Assembly: GCA_030427965.1 (NCBI GenBank)
Contig: JAUICD010000023.1
Location: 1 to 48,188, forward strand
Direction of reading: 5' to 3'
Length of the DNA stretch: 48,188 bases
DNA from: Bdellovibrionia bacterium
GTDB taxonomy: Bacteria > Bdellovibrionota > Bdellovibrionia > Bdellovibrionales > JAUICD01
This document shows, one piece after another, positions 16,966 through 25,476 of this stretch; position 1 is the first letter of the stretch, and each line of letters opens with the position of its first letter. Made by a program: the position numbers and the translations under genes. The notes under the pieces are model-generated. The model was not told the origin of the DNA and made no database searches. It saw only the letters and a list, made by a program, of their open reading frames with translations.

Positions 16966-18147
16966 CTAGTGATTGTGTCCGCCGCCAGAAGCTCCGCCCT
17001 GGATAACAGATTTCAACCTAGACTCTGAATCCAACATAAAATTTCCACTAACTACAATTTCTTCGCCATCCATTACACCACTTCGAATTGCAGCCTCATC
17101 CTCCGTCTCCAAAAGTACAGCGACCTTACGTGGCTCAAACGTTCCCTTACCTTTCTTAACAAATACGAAAGATTCTCTTCCGGTATCCATTATAGATTCC
17201 AAAGGAACGGCAATATGCTCTCCAACAGGAGCGTATATTGTGACGTTGACATAAGACTCGGGGCGAATCGAGGCATCTTCCTCTAAAAGCTGAATTCTCA
17301 CCTTTGCCGTTCGAGTTTGTGGATTAATCACTTGGTCAACAGAAATTACTTTTCCAGATAGTGTTTTACCCTGTAAGAAGTTTGCTGATATTTTTGCAGC
17401 TAACCCTTTCTTAATAAAGGGTAAATCTACTTCAAAAATATCCGCATAGATCCAATTGTCCTGACCTTTTCCACTAACTAAAAGTCCTTCTGATTGAGAC
17501 CCCTTTTTTGTTAAATCACCAATCTGGCTATCAGATAGACCAAGAACTTTGAGGCGAATCTTAGAAGATCTTATCATTTGTTTAGTGTTTTCTTTAACAC
17601 CTGATATCGGTGAATTCTTGACTTTATTCCACTGCCTTAGAGCTTCTAGATATTCGCTTTGCGCTGTATAGAGTTCAGGGTCAAATGCGATACGCCCGGG
17701 TGCTGTAATTGATTTAAATAACTTCTTCTTTTCGGCTTTTCCAAATTCAACTCCAATCATCTGTTGTTTTTTCAATTTGAGTTTAAATTCAACGTGACCA
17801 TTTGGCTTTTCTGTCTTCATGTCATGATTAGAGTGATCTTCCGAAGTTCCTACATCTTCCCACTCATCTTTCCCTAAGGCCTCTTTGTGTTCCTGGTGGT
17901 CGTGATCTTCATGTTCTTCAAATTCATCTGATAATACTAAATCCATACTACAAATTGGGCACGTACCGGGTTTGTCCGAGACTATTTGTGGATGCATCGG
18001 ACATACATACTTTACTTCCTTTTTGGGCTTTCCAACCTCATTGTGGCCATCATGCCTCCCCATATCACTATGTCTACCCGTGACCCACCAAATGCTTAAT
18101 CCCACTAAAACAATTGCCAGTGTCCCTACAAATATTTTGTTTTTCAC
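16966..18147 (-). CDS. cusB: CusB-type periplasmic adaptor with metal-binding N-terminus
   Basis: This membrane-fusion protein joins CusA to CusC. A signal anchor (~1-26) is followed by a His/Asp-rich segment and the heavy-metal-binding module KYVCPMHPQIVSDKPGTCPICSMDLV. Next come the adaptor core (VEFKLKLKKQQMIGVEFGKAEKK, ITAPGRIAFDPELYTAQSEYLEALRQW), barrel segments (GLLVSGKGQDNWIYADIFEVDLPFIKKG) and the end GEEIVVSGNFMLDSESRLKS. The tail ends GGHNH. It overlaps cusC by 4 nt. Confidence 0.94.
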   Translation of the reverse strand: MKNKIFVGTLAIVLVGLSIWWVTGRHSDMGRHDGHNEVGKPKKEVKYVCPMHPQIVSDKPGTCPICSMDLVLSDEFEEHEDHDHQEHKEALGKDEWEDVGTSEDHSNHDMKTEKPNGHVEFKLKLKKQQMIGVEFGKAEKKKLFKSITAPGRIAFDPELYTAQSEYLEALRQWNKVKNSPISGVKENTKQMIRSSKIRLKVLGLSDSQIGDLTKKGSQSEGLLVSGKGQDNWIYADIFEVDLPFIKKGLAAKISANFLQGKTLSGKVISVDQVINPQTRTAKVRIQLLEEDASIRPESYVNVTIYAPVGEHIAVPLESIMDTGRESFVFVKKGKGTFEPRKVAVLLETEDEAAIRSGVMDGEEIVVSGNFMLDSESRLKSVIQGGASGGGHNH

Positions 18148-19397
18148 TTTTTCACCTCATCATTTTTATCAATATTTGAAATTGTAAATCCCAATTGTGT
18201 CTCAAGCTGGGTTAGATGGCTCACATATTGTTTTAATGAATTAAAAAATCCTGTTTTTACTTTGTATAAGGAACGCTCACTGTCCAACAAATCCAGAAAA
18301 GAAGTTTTATTGGCACGATAAGCACCTCGGGATGAATTATATGCCCCTTCTGCCTGAGGGATTAGGCTCGTCTTATATACGTCCAACGTTTTTAATCCAA
18401 CTTCCACTTTTCCAACTAAATCCTTTACCTTCGCCGAAAGAGTTTGCTTTGTATTTATAAGCCTATATTCCTGTGCAACCTTTTTTGATGATGCGGCCGA
18501 AGATTTTGATCCTTTGTTCCAAAACCAAAGCGGAACAGTCATCCCCACAGAATAAATTCTTGAATCAGTCGGTTGTCCTGAAATTCTTTGTTGATATTGA
18601 ATTTGAAAATCTGGTGCAAACTCCCATTTAGAGAGTGAGCTTTCGTGTTCTGCTTGTCGAAGCTTGTGGTACTCAGTTTTCACAATTGGAGATTTATCTG
18701 TCAGAATTTTTACTATTTCTGACTCTTTACCCTTTAACTCCGATATATTTGCTGGGGGAACTGATAAGTTAGCGCTTATCAGTTTTATGGGTTTGAAATT
18801 TTGCTCATATAGGACAGCTTTAAGCATATCTTGAAGAGCTTCTTCATCCTGGTCTAGCCGAATAATTTCAAGTTCTAATTGGGTAAGCTCAAAGTGGGAC
18901 TTCATGGAATCGCTCTGAGGAGCCTTTCCTGCAGCATATTTTTTTTCGGCCACTCGTGAAAACTCTTGAACGGCTTGAATGTTAGCTTTAGTTAGCTGAA
19001 TAATATTCTGTACAGAATAAATTGAGTAATAAAGGGTCGCTACCTTTTGGCGAATTTTCATCTTCTCTAGCTCATATTTAGAACGAAAACTCTTGGCTCG
19101 ACTTCCTTGAGCCTTAGCTTGAAGAAAATATTTACTAGGGAATCGAATTTTTTGAGTTATAGTGGCATATCGCGTTTCCATGTTTCTATCTAGATTGGCA
19201 ATTCCGATCATTGGGTCATCAAGAGTTGCTTTCGAAGTCACCATTGACTCTTCGGCATGATATTGATTTTTGCTCGCCTTGATTGCTGGGTTGTTTTGGT
19301 AGGCGATATTTAACACTTCATCGAGGCCCATAAAATCCTTAGCGTGGGCCTTGGCCGTTATTGCTAGTAAAACCAAAATGGTAATTATCTGTTTCAT
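18144..19397 (-). CDS. cusC: CusC/CzcC-type outer-membrane channel
   Basis: This 417-residue TolC-family protein has a signal peptide ending KAHA, then FMGLDEVLNIAYQNNPAIKASKNQY, the usual first helix of outer-membrane efflux proteins. A second internal repeat begins LTDKSPIVKTEYHKLRQAEHE. It shows the long coiled helices and the RAYRANKTSFLDLLDSERSLYKVK segment before the last helix. No lipobox is seen. It is the first gene of the six-gene operon cusC-cusB-cusA-methyltransferase-haem protein-Cys/His protein. Confidence 0.92.
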   Translation of the reverse strand: MKQIITILVLLAITAKAHAKDFMGLDEVLNIAYQNNPAIKASKNQYHAEESMVTSKATLDDPMIGIANLDRNMETRYATITQKIRFPSKYFLQAKAQGSRAKSFRSKYELEKMKIRQKVATLYYSIYSVQNIIQLTKANIQAVQEFSRVAEKKYAAGKAPQSDSMKSHFELTQLELEIIRLDQDEEALQDMLKAVLYEQNFKPIKLISANLSVPPANISELKGKESEIVKILTDKSPIVKTEYHKLRQAEHESSLSKWEFAPDFQIQYQQRISGQPTDSRIYSVGMTVPLWFWNKGSKSSAASSKKVAQEYRLINTKQTLSAKVKDLVGKVEVGLKTLDVYKTSLIPQAEGAYNSSRGAYRANKTSFLDLLDSERSLYKVKTGFFNSLKQYVSHLTQLETQLGFTISNIDKNDEVKK

Positions 19398-19518
19398 CTT
19401 CTAGATTCCTTTAAACGGTAACCTTCGTTTTGATCCGAATCATCGCTATTGTTTTGATAATAGTTTGAGTAGATGCCTAAAGTTGAAGCTAAAAACCCTA
19501 AATGTTTCATAGGCTTAA

Positions 19519-19547
19519 CCCATATATACCCCTCTGGGGTATGTCAA
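19519..19547 (-). promoter_or_regulatory. cusC promoter with CsoR-type operator filling the spacer
   Basis: On the minus strand TTGACA (19547-19542) is followed by exactly 17 nt and TATGGG. The spacer is the operator: ATACCCC - TCT - GGGGTAT at 19526-19542, with perfect 7-bp arms. It is the most symmetrical of the nine sites. The 17-bp spacing fits repression by CsoR rather than twisting activation by a MerR-type protein such as CueR. Confidence 0.8.
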
Positions 19548-19691
19548 ATGTAAACTTTTGGTTTACTGCGTTGGTTATGAAACATGTTTTCATTTGCCCG
19601 TTCTCCTTACTAAAAGCTACCAGTTTGCCCTCAACTCTACCAAATAGGGTCGCAAGGGCTAAATAGCCAGCCCTTGCCTGGGAAATTAATG

Positions 19692-20147
19692 TCAATTGTA
19701 CCCACCTTCAAAGTCCCTCATTCGATGATGAAGATTTGATTCGGGCTTTTTAGGGATTTCTTCAGAATTTACTTCTCGCACAACATCGAACTTAGCGACC
19801 TTTAAATCGCCTCCCCAAAATAAAAATGAAGGAGTCTTCTCAGCCGTGAGACGTACCTCAAGATCTGTGTGTTTTGAACAGTGAACTCTTAAAAGATCTG
19901 GGCTCTCGATTATATCAAATTCATCAGCGTTTTTATCGATGAATATCATGTCACATTCACCTGTCTTGGCGTGTGATTCATTTTCACATTTTACAAAACC
20001 ATTCCATGTGACCATTTCTGGAGGAGAAGGTTTGTACTGCCTATCAAAGGGGTACTCTCGATCTCCTCCACCTCCCTCATAGGCATGTGCGTAGCCAGTA
20101 AAGGATAGTATTAATACTATGATTGGTAAAATATAGAACTGCTTCAT
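19692..20147 (-). CDS. Exported protein of unknown function
   Basis: MKQFYILPIIVLILSFTGYAHA is a signal peptide. The 129-residue mature protein starts YEGGGGDREYPFDRQY and contains four cysteines (KCENE, GECDM, VHCSKH). It ends with an acidic and His-containing tail (SNLHHRMRDFEGGYN). No family is recognised. A strong AGGAGG precedes the ATG. It is leftward and ends 295 bp before cusC, beyond the cusC promoter, so it is likely a separate unit. Confidence 0.75.
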   Translation of the reverse strand: MKQFYILPIIVLILSFTGYAHAYEGGGGDREYPFDRQYKPSPPEMVTWNGFVKCENESHAKTGECDMIFIDKNADEFDIIESPDLLRVHCSKHTDLEVRLTAEKTPSFLFWGGDLKVAKFDVVREVNSEEIPKKPESNLHHRMRDFEGGYN

Positions 20148-20221
20148 ATTCGCCTCCTAAGTTGCGATTAACTTGTTTTAAAAAACTTAAATTTTTAGGG
20201 TAATTTAACTAAAAACTATGA

Positions 20222-20569
20222 TTAGGAGATTGGTGGGCGATAAGGGGGAATTATTAAAGAAAAGGAATACAAAAATGATTCAGGGAGAAATACATCATCA
20301 CCTATCGGCAGGGTGGGAAAATGGGTATGAGACTTAACTAAAAGTTGGGTAAGCTGGCAACAAACGCTTTCAACACAATCATTCTTTTGTGTTGAATGGC
20401 AATCTTCGGATTGATCTATACCTTCTTGGATATGGTGAGCCGAGTGAGATACTTTCGTTAAGGCTACATTATTGAAAGCCTCCGCCGCAGTAAATGCATT
20501 CATTGAGCTGGAAGAAACAAATGCTCCCCACAAAAACAATGTAAACACTAATCTCACTACTTGTTTCAC
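20222..20569 (-). CDS. Small exported CzcI/DUF2946-like protein
   Basis: I use GTG 20569 (8 nt after GGAG), giving MKQVVRLVFTLFLWGAFVSSSS as a signal peptide; a longer in-frame start exists at 20593. The mature part has a His/Cys segment (VSHSAHHIQEGIDQSEDCHSTQKNDCVESVCCQL) and ends FSLIIPPYRPPIS. The PPYRPPI-type ending is shared with the His-rich exported protein at 38.7-39.1 kb and recalls small exported proteins at the head of czc loci. The family placement is tentative. It is divergent from the sigma-factor gene. Confidence 0.6.
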   Translation of the reverse strand: MKQVVRLVFTLFLWGAFVSSSSMNAFTAAEAFNNVALTKVSHSAHHIQEGIDQSEDCHSTQKNDCVESVCCQLTQLLVKSHTHFPTLPIGDDVFLPESFLYSFSLIIPPYRPPIS

Positions 20570-20684
20570 AACATGATCTCCGTTCCTACCCATAGTTACG
20601 AGAAACGTATTTGTTTTGTGACAGGAATATGAAAAAAATGAGAATTTTTCTGCGACCCCTAAAAAGGCTAGTTATTTCAAGTAT

Positions 20685-20713
20685 TTGACATATGCTGTGA
20701 ATTTTCCTATGAT
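20685..20713 (+). promoter_or_regulatory. Sigma70 promoter of the sigma-factor gene
   Basis: TTGACA (20685-20690) - 17 nt - TATGAT (20708-20713), a near-consensus housekeeping promoter. Confidence 0.75.
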
Positions 20714-20770
20714 TCAATATGTCAGTCTGCAGGAGAAAAATGTCACAAAATGTACGGAGAGTTCGTATTT

Positions 20771-21331
20771 ATGCATAGTGAGGTGGATTACGAAAATCTG
20801 ACCGATGAGGAATTGATGAGTTTGTACGCTTTGGGACATTCTAATGCATTTAGTGTTCTATACTCCAGGCATTCGTCGAAAGTATATGGATTTCTCTGCA
20901 AGAAACTGCAGGCTGATGGCGTTCAGGTTGATGAAGTATTTCAAAATGCTTTTTTAAAACTTCATAATGCTCGAAGTAAATATGATTCCAATTATCCTTT
21001 CTTACCATGGATGTATACAATTGTGCGAAATACTCTCATAGATTTTGTGAGGAAAAAAAGGAAACAGGCAAATGAAGTTCCAACAGAACAAGAGCAAATT
21101 GAAAATCTAGGAGTCTCAGACATAAAAAAAGAGCAGCTAATAGAAAGTTTTCCTCAACTAAACAAGCTACCTGAACAATATAAGAAAGCTGTCACCCTTC
21201 GTTATGAAATGGACTTGCCGTTTGATGAAATTGCTAGGCGACTTGATACGACACCTGGCAATGTTCGGAAAATAATTAGTAGGGCTTTAGAGAAATTGAG
21301 AACTTTGTCTAGGGGAGAAGACCATGGATAA
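20771..21331 (+). CDS. ECF-type RNA polymerase sigma factor
   Basis: Region 2 reads AFSVLYSRHSSKVYGFLCKKL, VDEVFQNAFLKLHNARSKYDSNYPFLPWMYTIVRNTLIDFVRKKRK. Region 4 reads LPEQYKKAVTLRYEMDLPFDEIARRLDTTPGNVRKIISRALEKLR. That is a complete group-4 sigma factor. ATG 20771 has GGAGAG 9 nt upstream; an in-frame ATG at 20750 is the alternative and lies too far from its AGGAG. The gene overlaps the following membrane-protein gene by 8 nt, the usual arrangement with a cognate anti-sigma factor. It is transcribed from a good sigma70 promoter rather than an obvious ECF promoter. Confidence 0.9.
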   Translation: MHSEVDYENLTDEELMSLYALGHSNAFSVLYSRHSSKVYGFLCKKLQADGVQVDEVFQNAFLKLHNARSKYDSNYPFLPWMYTIVRNTLIDFVRKKRKQANEVPTEQEQIENLGVSDIKKEQLIESFPQLNKLPEQYKKAVTLRYEMDLPFDEIARRLDTTPGNVRKIISRALEKLRTLSRGEDHG

Positions 21332-21869
21332 GAACGACTCAAATCTTAATGAAGATTATTTAGATTTTCTGGGAAGTGAATCAAAAAGACCTCCTCTTAA
21401 ATTAAAAGAAAGTATAGCAAGCTTCGTCCATAAGGAACTTAACCCTTCTTTCTTAAAGGTGTTTGCAAGGCTTTTCTCTATACAGGCAATTGTGGGCTTT
21501 GTGACTTTATTAATTTGCCCTCAATTCGAAGTCGCAATCGCTAACAACCAGCAAGTGGTCGTAGTATTGGAACGATACTTTGGAATGCATGGCTGTATGG
21601 CAATTTGTGGCGCTATTTTTGTTGGCTCTGGAGCTCTCGTGGCAAGTTTCCTTATGAAGCCAGAAGAAATAAGAAAGGTAAGGGTGGGGATGTTCTATGA
21701 GTTTCCACTGATTGCATTAATTGCTTTACTAGCCTTCTTCATTTTAAATCAAAGTATTATGCCTGTAATGGCTGTTTCTTGGATCATTGGTGCCAGTCTA
21801 GCCGGTATATTGTTCTTCTACAGTGGGTTTAGATTTCGAATGAAAGACGAATTTGCTTTAAGTTTATAA
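21324..21869 (+). CDS. Four-helix membrane protein, candidate anti-sigma factor
   Basis: A ~45-residue soluble N-terminus (LNEDYLDFLGSESKRPPLKLKESIASFVHKELNPS) is followed by four membrane helices. Helix 2 contains YFGMHGCMAICG, with His and two Cys that could sense metal or redox state. The overlap with the sigma gene and the NxxxD/L-rich cytoplasmic start support an anti-sigma role. I see no classical zinc anti-sigma HxxxCxxC motif, so this is inference from position. Confidence 0.6.
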   Translation: MDKNDSNLNEDYLDFLGSESKRPPLKLKESIASFVHKELNPSFLKVFARLFSIQAIVGFVTLLICPQFEVAIANNQQVVVVLERYFGMHGCMAICGAIFVGSGALVASFLMKPEEIRKVRVGMFYEFPLIALIALLAFFILNQSIMPVMAVSWIIGASLAGILFFYSGFRFRMKDEFALSL

Positions 21870-21890
21870 GTAATGGATTAAATCCACCCC

Positions 21891-22580
21891 TTACTCTGAA
21901 AAACCAGAGTACCATTTCATATCGCATACATCATCACCATGAGAAAGGGTGTGAGGACGTTCATAAGTTCCTTTAGGATTTAAGAGCTGAGGAAGCGAAA
22001 AGTCATATTTGCACCAAGACGATTTAAACACTTCTAAGTATTCCGGACTATTCAAAGTTCTAACATAATTATGAGCAGCGCACTGGTACCAGTTGGTGCA
22101 TATTCGATTACTTTCTTTCCAAACTTCATATTGATATCCATTCTTATCTTTAGAGAAAGGAAAGCGACAGAGTAACTTAATAAAAAAATTCAATTGCCTT
22201 TGGGGGTGTCGATGTCGAAGTTTAGCCGCATAAATATAGGGTTTTGTAAGAGAGCGGTAAACCTCCCAGCCGATTTCAGAAAAAAGTTCGGATGCTCGAT
22301 CTTTTGGAATTCCAAATTCGATCAATGCCTTATAGCATGAGATAGAGCAGACTGTAAAAAACACCATCAGTCGATTACCAACAGTTTCGTAGGCGCTAAA
22401 ATCAAGTTTACTACAAAGGCTCTCAATATTTGAAATCGTTAAATCAAACAGTGAATTGACCGACCCCTTAGTAAAATGAATTGGAGCAGAATCACCAGGA
22501 TCAATAGTTTCGCCAAGAAGCCTCTGTTCTAATTTTTTAAATAAAACATATCTTAATAAAAACTTAACCGTTTTGGTCAT
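21891..22580 (-). CDS. ATC-hydrolase-like (L-2-amino-thiazoline-4-carboxylic acid hydrolase family) protein
   Basis: The 229-residue soluble protein has FFTVCSISCYKALIEFGIPKDRASELFSEIGWEVYRSL near residues 75-112. The C-terminal half has RICTNWYQCAAHNYVRTLNSPEYLEVFKSSWCKYDFSL and GDDVCDMKWYSG. The paired cysteines and the late CDMKWY recall the ATC hydrolase family (PF14196), whose members open a thiazoline ring on the way to cysteine. I place it there with moderate trust. It is the last gene of the long Met-rich operon and directly abuts the previous gene. Confidence 0.55.
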   Translation of the reverse strand: MTKTVKFLLRYVLFKKLEQRLLGETIDPGDSAPIHFTKGSVNSLFDLTISNIESLCSKLDFSAYETVGNRLMVFFTVCSISCYKALIEFGIPKDRASELFSEIGWEVYRSLTKPYIYAAKLRHRHPQRQLNFFIKLLCRFPFSKDKNGYQYEVWKESNRICTNWYQCAAHNYVRTLNSPEYLEVFKSSWCKYDFSLPQLLNPKGTYERPHTLSHGDDVCDMKWYSGFSE

Positions 22581-23048
22581 TTAAGGCTTCTTCTGAGACT
22601 TCGCGCCTGGCTGATTTAACTCGATTCTCTCTTCCATAGATAAATGGTCTTTAGGATAACAATTGTGGTAGTGGCTAGTCATATAACTCATCATGCTCCC
22701 CATCAATGCATGTACTAGCCCCATTTGGTTCATTACTTCAGATTCTGGATGTGGGTTTTCTGAGGAGTGGTTACCCTCTCCTTTCATCCCTACGTTATCA
22801 AACATTTTACCCATATTATCCAAATGCTTTTTCATCATTTTAAAATGTTCATTAAAGAGTTTTTTTCGTTTTTTTAAATCAGTCTCAGTGCTCACTTTTC
22901 CATAAAAATTATGAAGATTTCGAATATCTTCCCTAAGTTTCTTTATCTCTTCTCTCGTTGGATAGTTTGCAGGTGGTTCATGTGAGAAAGATGCGTGGAA
23001 CCAAAGCAAAACAACTAGAACTAACAAAAGATGTATTGTTTTAATCAA
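22581..23048 (-). CDS. Exported Met/His-rich protein
   Basis: The signal peptide ends HASFS, exposing HEPPANY as a His-first mature N-terminus. The central helix (LKKRKKLFNEHFKMMKKHLDNMGKMFDNVGMKG) parallels the core of the Met-rich protein at 27.4-27.8 kb (PKKRMELMKAHMAEMKQHMQMMGKMMKNMGG). The end has VHALMGSMMSYMTSHYHNCYP. Such M/H spacing suits Cu(I)/Ag(I) binding in the periplasm. It overlaps the AAA gene by 8 nt. Confidence 0.8.
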   Translation of the reverse strand: MIKTIHLLLVLVVLLWFHASFSHEPPANYPTREEIKKLREDIRNLHNFYGKVSTETDLKKRKKLFNEHFKMMKKHLDNMGKMFDNVGMKGEGNHSSENPHPESEVMNQMGLVHALMGSMMSYMTSHYHNCYPKDHLSMEERIELNQPGAKSQKKP

Positions 23049-23685
23049 AATGACCTCTACAGCACTCTGGCATAAATTCTTTAATTCGAAGAAACGCAGT
23101 ATTTACCTTTTCCAAGAAAGTATCAGTGCTGTCAACGCGATAATAGTTGGGATGATCTTTCCACACATGATAAATTTTGTCGTCTATAACGCCTGCTTCT
23201 TCTGCGCTTTCGATACGAACAGGATTTTGGTGATTATAACCCTTATCACGAGTTGGTGAAGAGAGGTGAATCACTGCTTTATACCTTCTATAATGTTCTT
23301 CTTTTGATGTTGAAAAGGTCTCCCAGAAATGGGCTTCCGAATCAATCCAATAAGCTAGTCCATCTAGTGTTCCTCGATCACAAAGACCGATTCCCCACCT
23401 CCCTTCGTCTTTTACTAAGGTTTCCATTTCAGATTGAACATGAAAAATGGCTCTTTGGGACGCCATTCTAGCTGTACCAGATTCAAGTCTCCAAAATCCA
23501 CCACCAAAAACTATACTAGCCGCTTCAGGCAGTATAGTAACATGTTCACACAAAAGTTTTCGAGCCGACTCGAGCACCGCTGTTTTTCCGGCGCCGGGCC
23601 CTCCTGTCAGTACGATTAAATCTGTCTTTTGATGACCTTGGCAACAGTTGCATGGCTTCTCACAAATAATTGGTTCATTATTCAC
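23041..23685 (-). CDS. AAA_28-type P-loop NTPase
   Basis: Walker A is GGPGAGKTAVLES near residue 32. The family traits of AAA_28 (NadR/Ttd14-like) follow: LPEAASIVFGGGFW, RAIFHVQSEMETLV, GLCDRGTLDGLAYW (Walker B-like) and RYKAVIHLSSPTRDKGYN. Unusual is a Cys-rich head CEKPCNCCQGHQK before the P-loop, and CCRGHFD at the end. Both suggest metal sensing or binding at the termini. Target is unknown. It lies between the cupredoxin-like and Met-rich genes of the same operon. Confidence 0.8.
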   Translation of the reverse strand: MNNEPIICEKPCNCCQGHQKTDLIVLTGGPGAGKTAVLESARKLLCEHVTILPEAASIVFGGGFWRLESGTARMASQRAIFHVQSEMETLVKDEGRWGIGLCDRGTLDGLAYWIDSEAHFWETFSTSKEEHYRRYKAVIHLSSPTRDKGYNHQNPVRIESAEEAGVIDDKIYHVWKDHPNYYRVDSTDTFLEKVNTAFLRIKEFMPECCRGHFD

Positions 23686-23699
23686 AATTCATCTCCAGT

Positions 23700-24110
23700 T
23701 TATTCAGGGTGCGGGACATAGTAGTGTTTAGGCGGATTATTAGGATCCTCAGAGACGAAAATAACACCACAAAAGGCTCCTGTCTCACACTCCATATGGT
23801 GCCTACCAACTTTACGTCCAACAATTTCTCTGGTTGTTCTAATTCCAAGTTTCAGAGGGATTTCCTCGCTGAGACCCTTTATAAATACTTTTTCCTTACA
23901 AAGTGAATCATCCTCTTTCAGGAAAACCAGTCTAACTCGTTCATTATAATTTAAGGCCAAAACATCAGGTTCAAAAACCCCACCCTTGATTCTTATTTCA
24001 ATTTCTCTCAATTTCTTATCTTTTGAAGAAGCTTCTAAATTTCCACTAGCCAAAACAAAAAAAATAAACAAACCGAAAGCTATTAAGAATTGGAAACCTC
24101 CAGCAATCAT
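23700..24110 (-). CDS. Cupredoxin-like exported protein
   Basis: A signal peptide or anchor (~1-28) is followed by EIEIRIKGGVFEPDVLALNYNERVRLVFLKEDDSLCKEKVFIKG. This is the first half of a cupredoxin_1 domain (EfeO/CopC-like plastocyanin fold), ending FCGVIFVSED. The ligand set differs from classical cupredoxins: DDSLCKE, GRHHMECETGAFCGV offers Cys and two His and a Met. It overlaps the beta-CASP nuclease gene by 4 nt. Periplasmic copper carrier is the likely role. Confidence 0.75.
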   Translation of the reverse strand: MIAGGFQFLIAFGLFIFFVLASGNLEASSKDKKLREIEIRIKGGVFEPDVLALNYNERVRLVFLKEDDSLCKEKVFIKGLSEEIPLKLGIRTTREIVGRKVGRHHMECETGAFCGVIFVSEDPNNPPKHYYVPHPE

Positions 24111-25465
24111 ATACTTGCCTCATTTAAGTAGCTTGGGATTTCACAACTTAAGCCCAATTTAGTTTCAATTTGAAGTTTTAGGCTTTTCGCAGCACTGGAT
24201 TCTCCATGGGTAATAAATACTTTCCCTTTGGGCCCTGGAACTTTACCTAGCCACTCTAAAAGCCCTTGTGAATCTGCATGAGCAGAAAGACTTTCTAAAT
24301 TTTCGACTCTAGCGTTTATTGAAATTTCTTGGCCATGAATTTTTACCGACCTACTGCCTTTAGTTAGTTTTTCTCCTCGAGTGCCTGCCGCTTGAAATCC
24401 AGTAAAGAGAATTGTGTTTTTGCTATCGGATCCATAAGCTTTAATATGATGAATAACCCGTCCTCCAGTTGCCATTCCACTGGCTGATATAATCACTTTA
24501 GGGAAGGGGCTGCTATTGAGTGAAATGGATTCCTCGACACTATTGACATACTTTGCTACATCACACATTTCATGACACTGTTTTTCTGTTAACCGATGAT
24601 TATATCTATGTTCGCAATAGATATTAGTAACATTAGTAGCCATCGGACTATTCACATATATTGGAAGTTTTGGAATTCTAGCCTCTCTAACGAGCTTTGA
24701 AACATAGTAAAGTACTGACTGGGACCTACCTACAGCAAATGCTGGCACAATCACGGTCCCTCCTTTTTCAGCAGTACTATTTATTATTTGAGCAATTTCT
24801 TCTTCGGGATTTGAAGCAGCGTGGAGTCTGTCTCCATAAGTTGACTCCATGACCACATTATCTACTGCTTCGGCAGGAAAATCAGGAGTTTTCATAATGG
24901 GATCGTCGGCTCTACCAATATCGCCTGAGAAAAGAGTCCTGCTTCCATTGCTTTTGACTAAGACATGAGAAGAGCCAAGTATGTGGCCTGCATTATAGAA
25001 TTCAATTTCAAGGTTTGCTGATAGATTCAATGAGGTACCATATTGAACCGTAGAAAAGTGTGATAAGGATTCTTGAGCGTCTTTCAAAGTAAAAAGAGGT
25101 AGTGCTGGCTGGTGTTTTGAGTACCCTCGTTTATTTGCGTATTTTGCATCTTCTTCTTGAATGTGGCCACAATCAGGTAACAAAATTCTACATAAATCAA
25201 AAGTAGCAGGCGTACAGTATATTTTTCCCTTAAATCCAGACTTCACAAGTTTAGGAATGTATCCAGAATGATCAATATGAGCGTGAGTTAGTATCACGGC
25301 ATCAAGCTCACTTGCGTTCATTGGTAACTCCTGCCAATTTCGCAATCTTAAATTCTTGAGCCCCTGAAACAGTCCACAATCAATAAGAATTTTTTTGTTA
25401 TCAGACTGAACCAAGTACTTTGAGCCTGTAACGGTTCCCGTAGCTCCTAAAAAAGTGAGTTTCAT
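24107..25465 (-). CDS. Metallo-beta-lactamase/beta-CASP nuclease (CPSF-like)
   Basis: The 452-residue protein has motif 2 LTHAHIDHSGYIPKL, motif 3 NAGHILGSSHV, motif 4 TLFSGDIGR, and beta-CASP parts YGDRLH, VIVPAFAVGRSQ, VIISASGMATGGRVIHHIKAYGSDSKNTILFTGFQAAGTRG and the late GLLEWLG...VFITHGESSAAKSL. This is the standard layout of bacterial CPSF73-like RNA-processing nucleases (YSH1-like). Finding it inside a metal operon is odd, because these enzymes normally act in RNA turnover. SD AGGAGATG fits ATG 25465. Confidence 0.92.
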   Translation of the reverse strand: MKLTFLGATGTVTGSKYLVQSDNKKILIDCGLFQGLKNLRLRNWQELPMNASELDAVILTHAHIDHSGYIPKLVKSGFKGKIYCTPATFDLCRILLPDCGHIQEEDAKYANKRGYSKHQPALPLFTLKDAQESLSHFSTVQYGTSLNLSANLEIEFYNAGHILGSSHVLVKSNGSRTLFSGDIGRADDPIMKTPDFPAEAVDNVVMESTYGDRLHAASNPEEEIAQIINSTAEKGGTVIVPAFAVGRSQSVLYYVSKLVREARIPKLPIYVNSPMATNVTNIYCEHRYNHRLTEKQCHEMCDVAKYVNSVEESISLNSSPFPKVIISASGMATGGRVIHHIKAYGSDSKNTILFTGFQAAGTRGEKLTKGSRSVKIHGQEISINARVENLESLSAHADSQGLLEWLGKVPGPKGKVFITHGESSAAKSLKLQIETKLGLSCEIPSYLNEASI

Positions 25466-25476
25466 AAAATCATCTC

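Noticed and set aside
19519..19547. CueR (MerR-type) control of cusC
   Set aside because: The spacer is 17 bp, while MerR-type promoters need 19-20 bp, and the sequence matches the CsoR-type sites elsewhere.
19507..19695. 62-codon leftward frame between the exported protein and cusC
   Set aside because: It covers the cusC promoter and operator, and its product has no motif.
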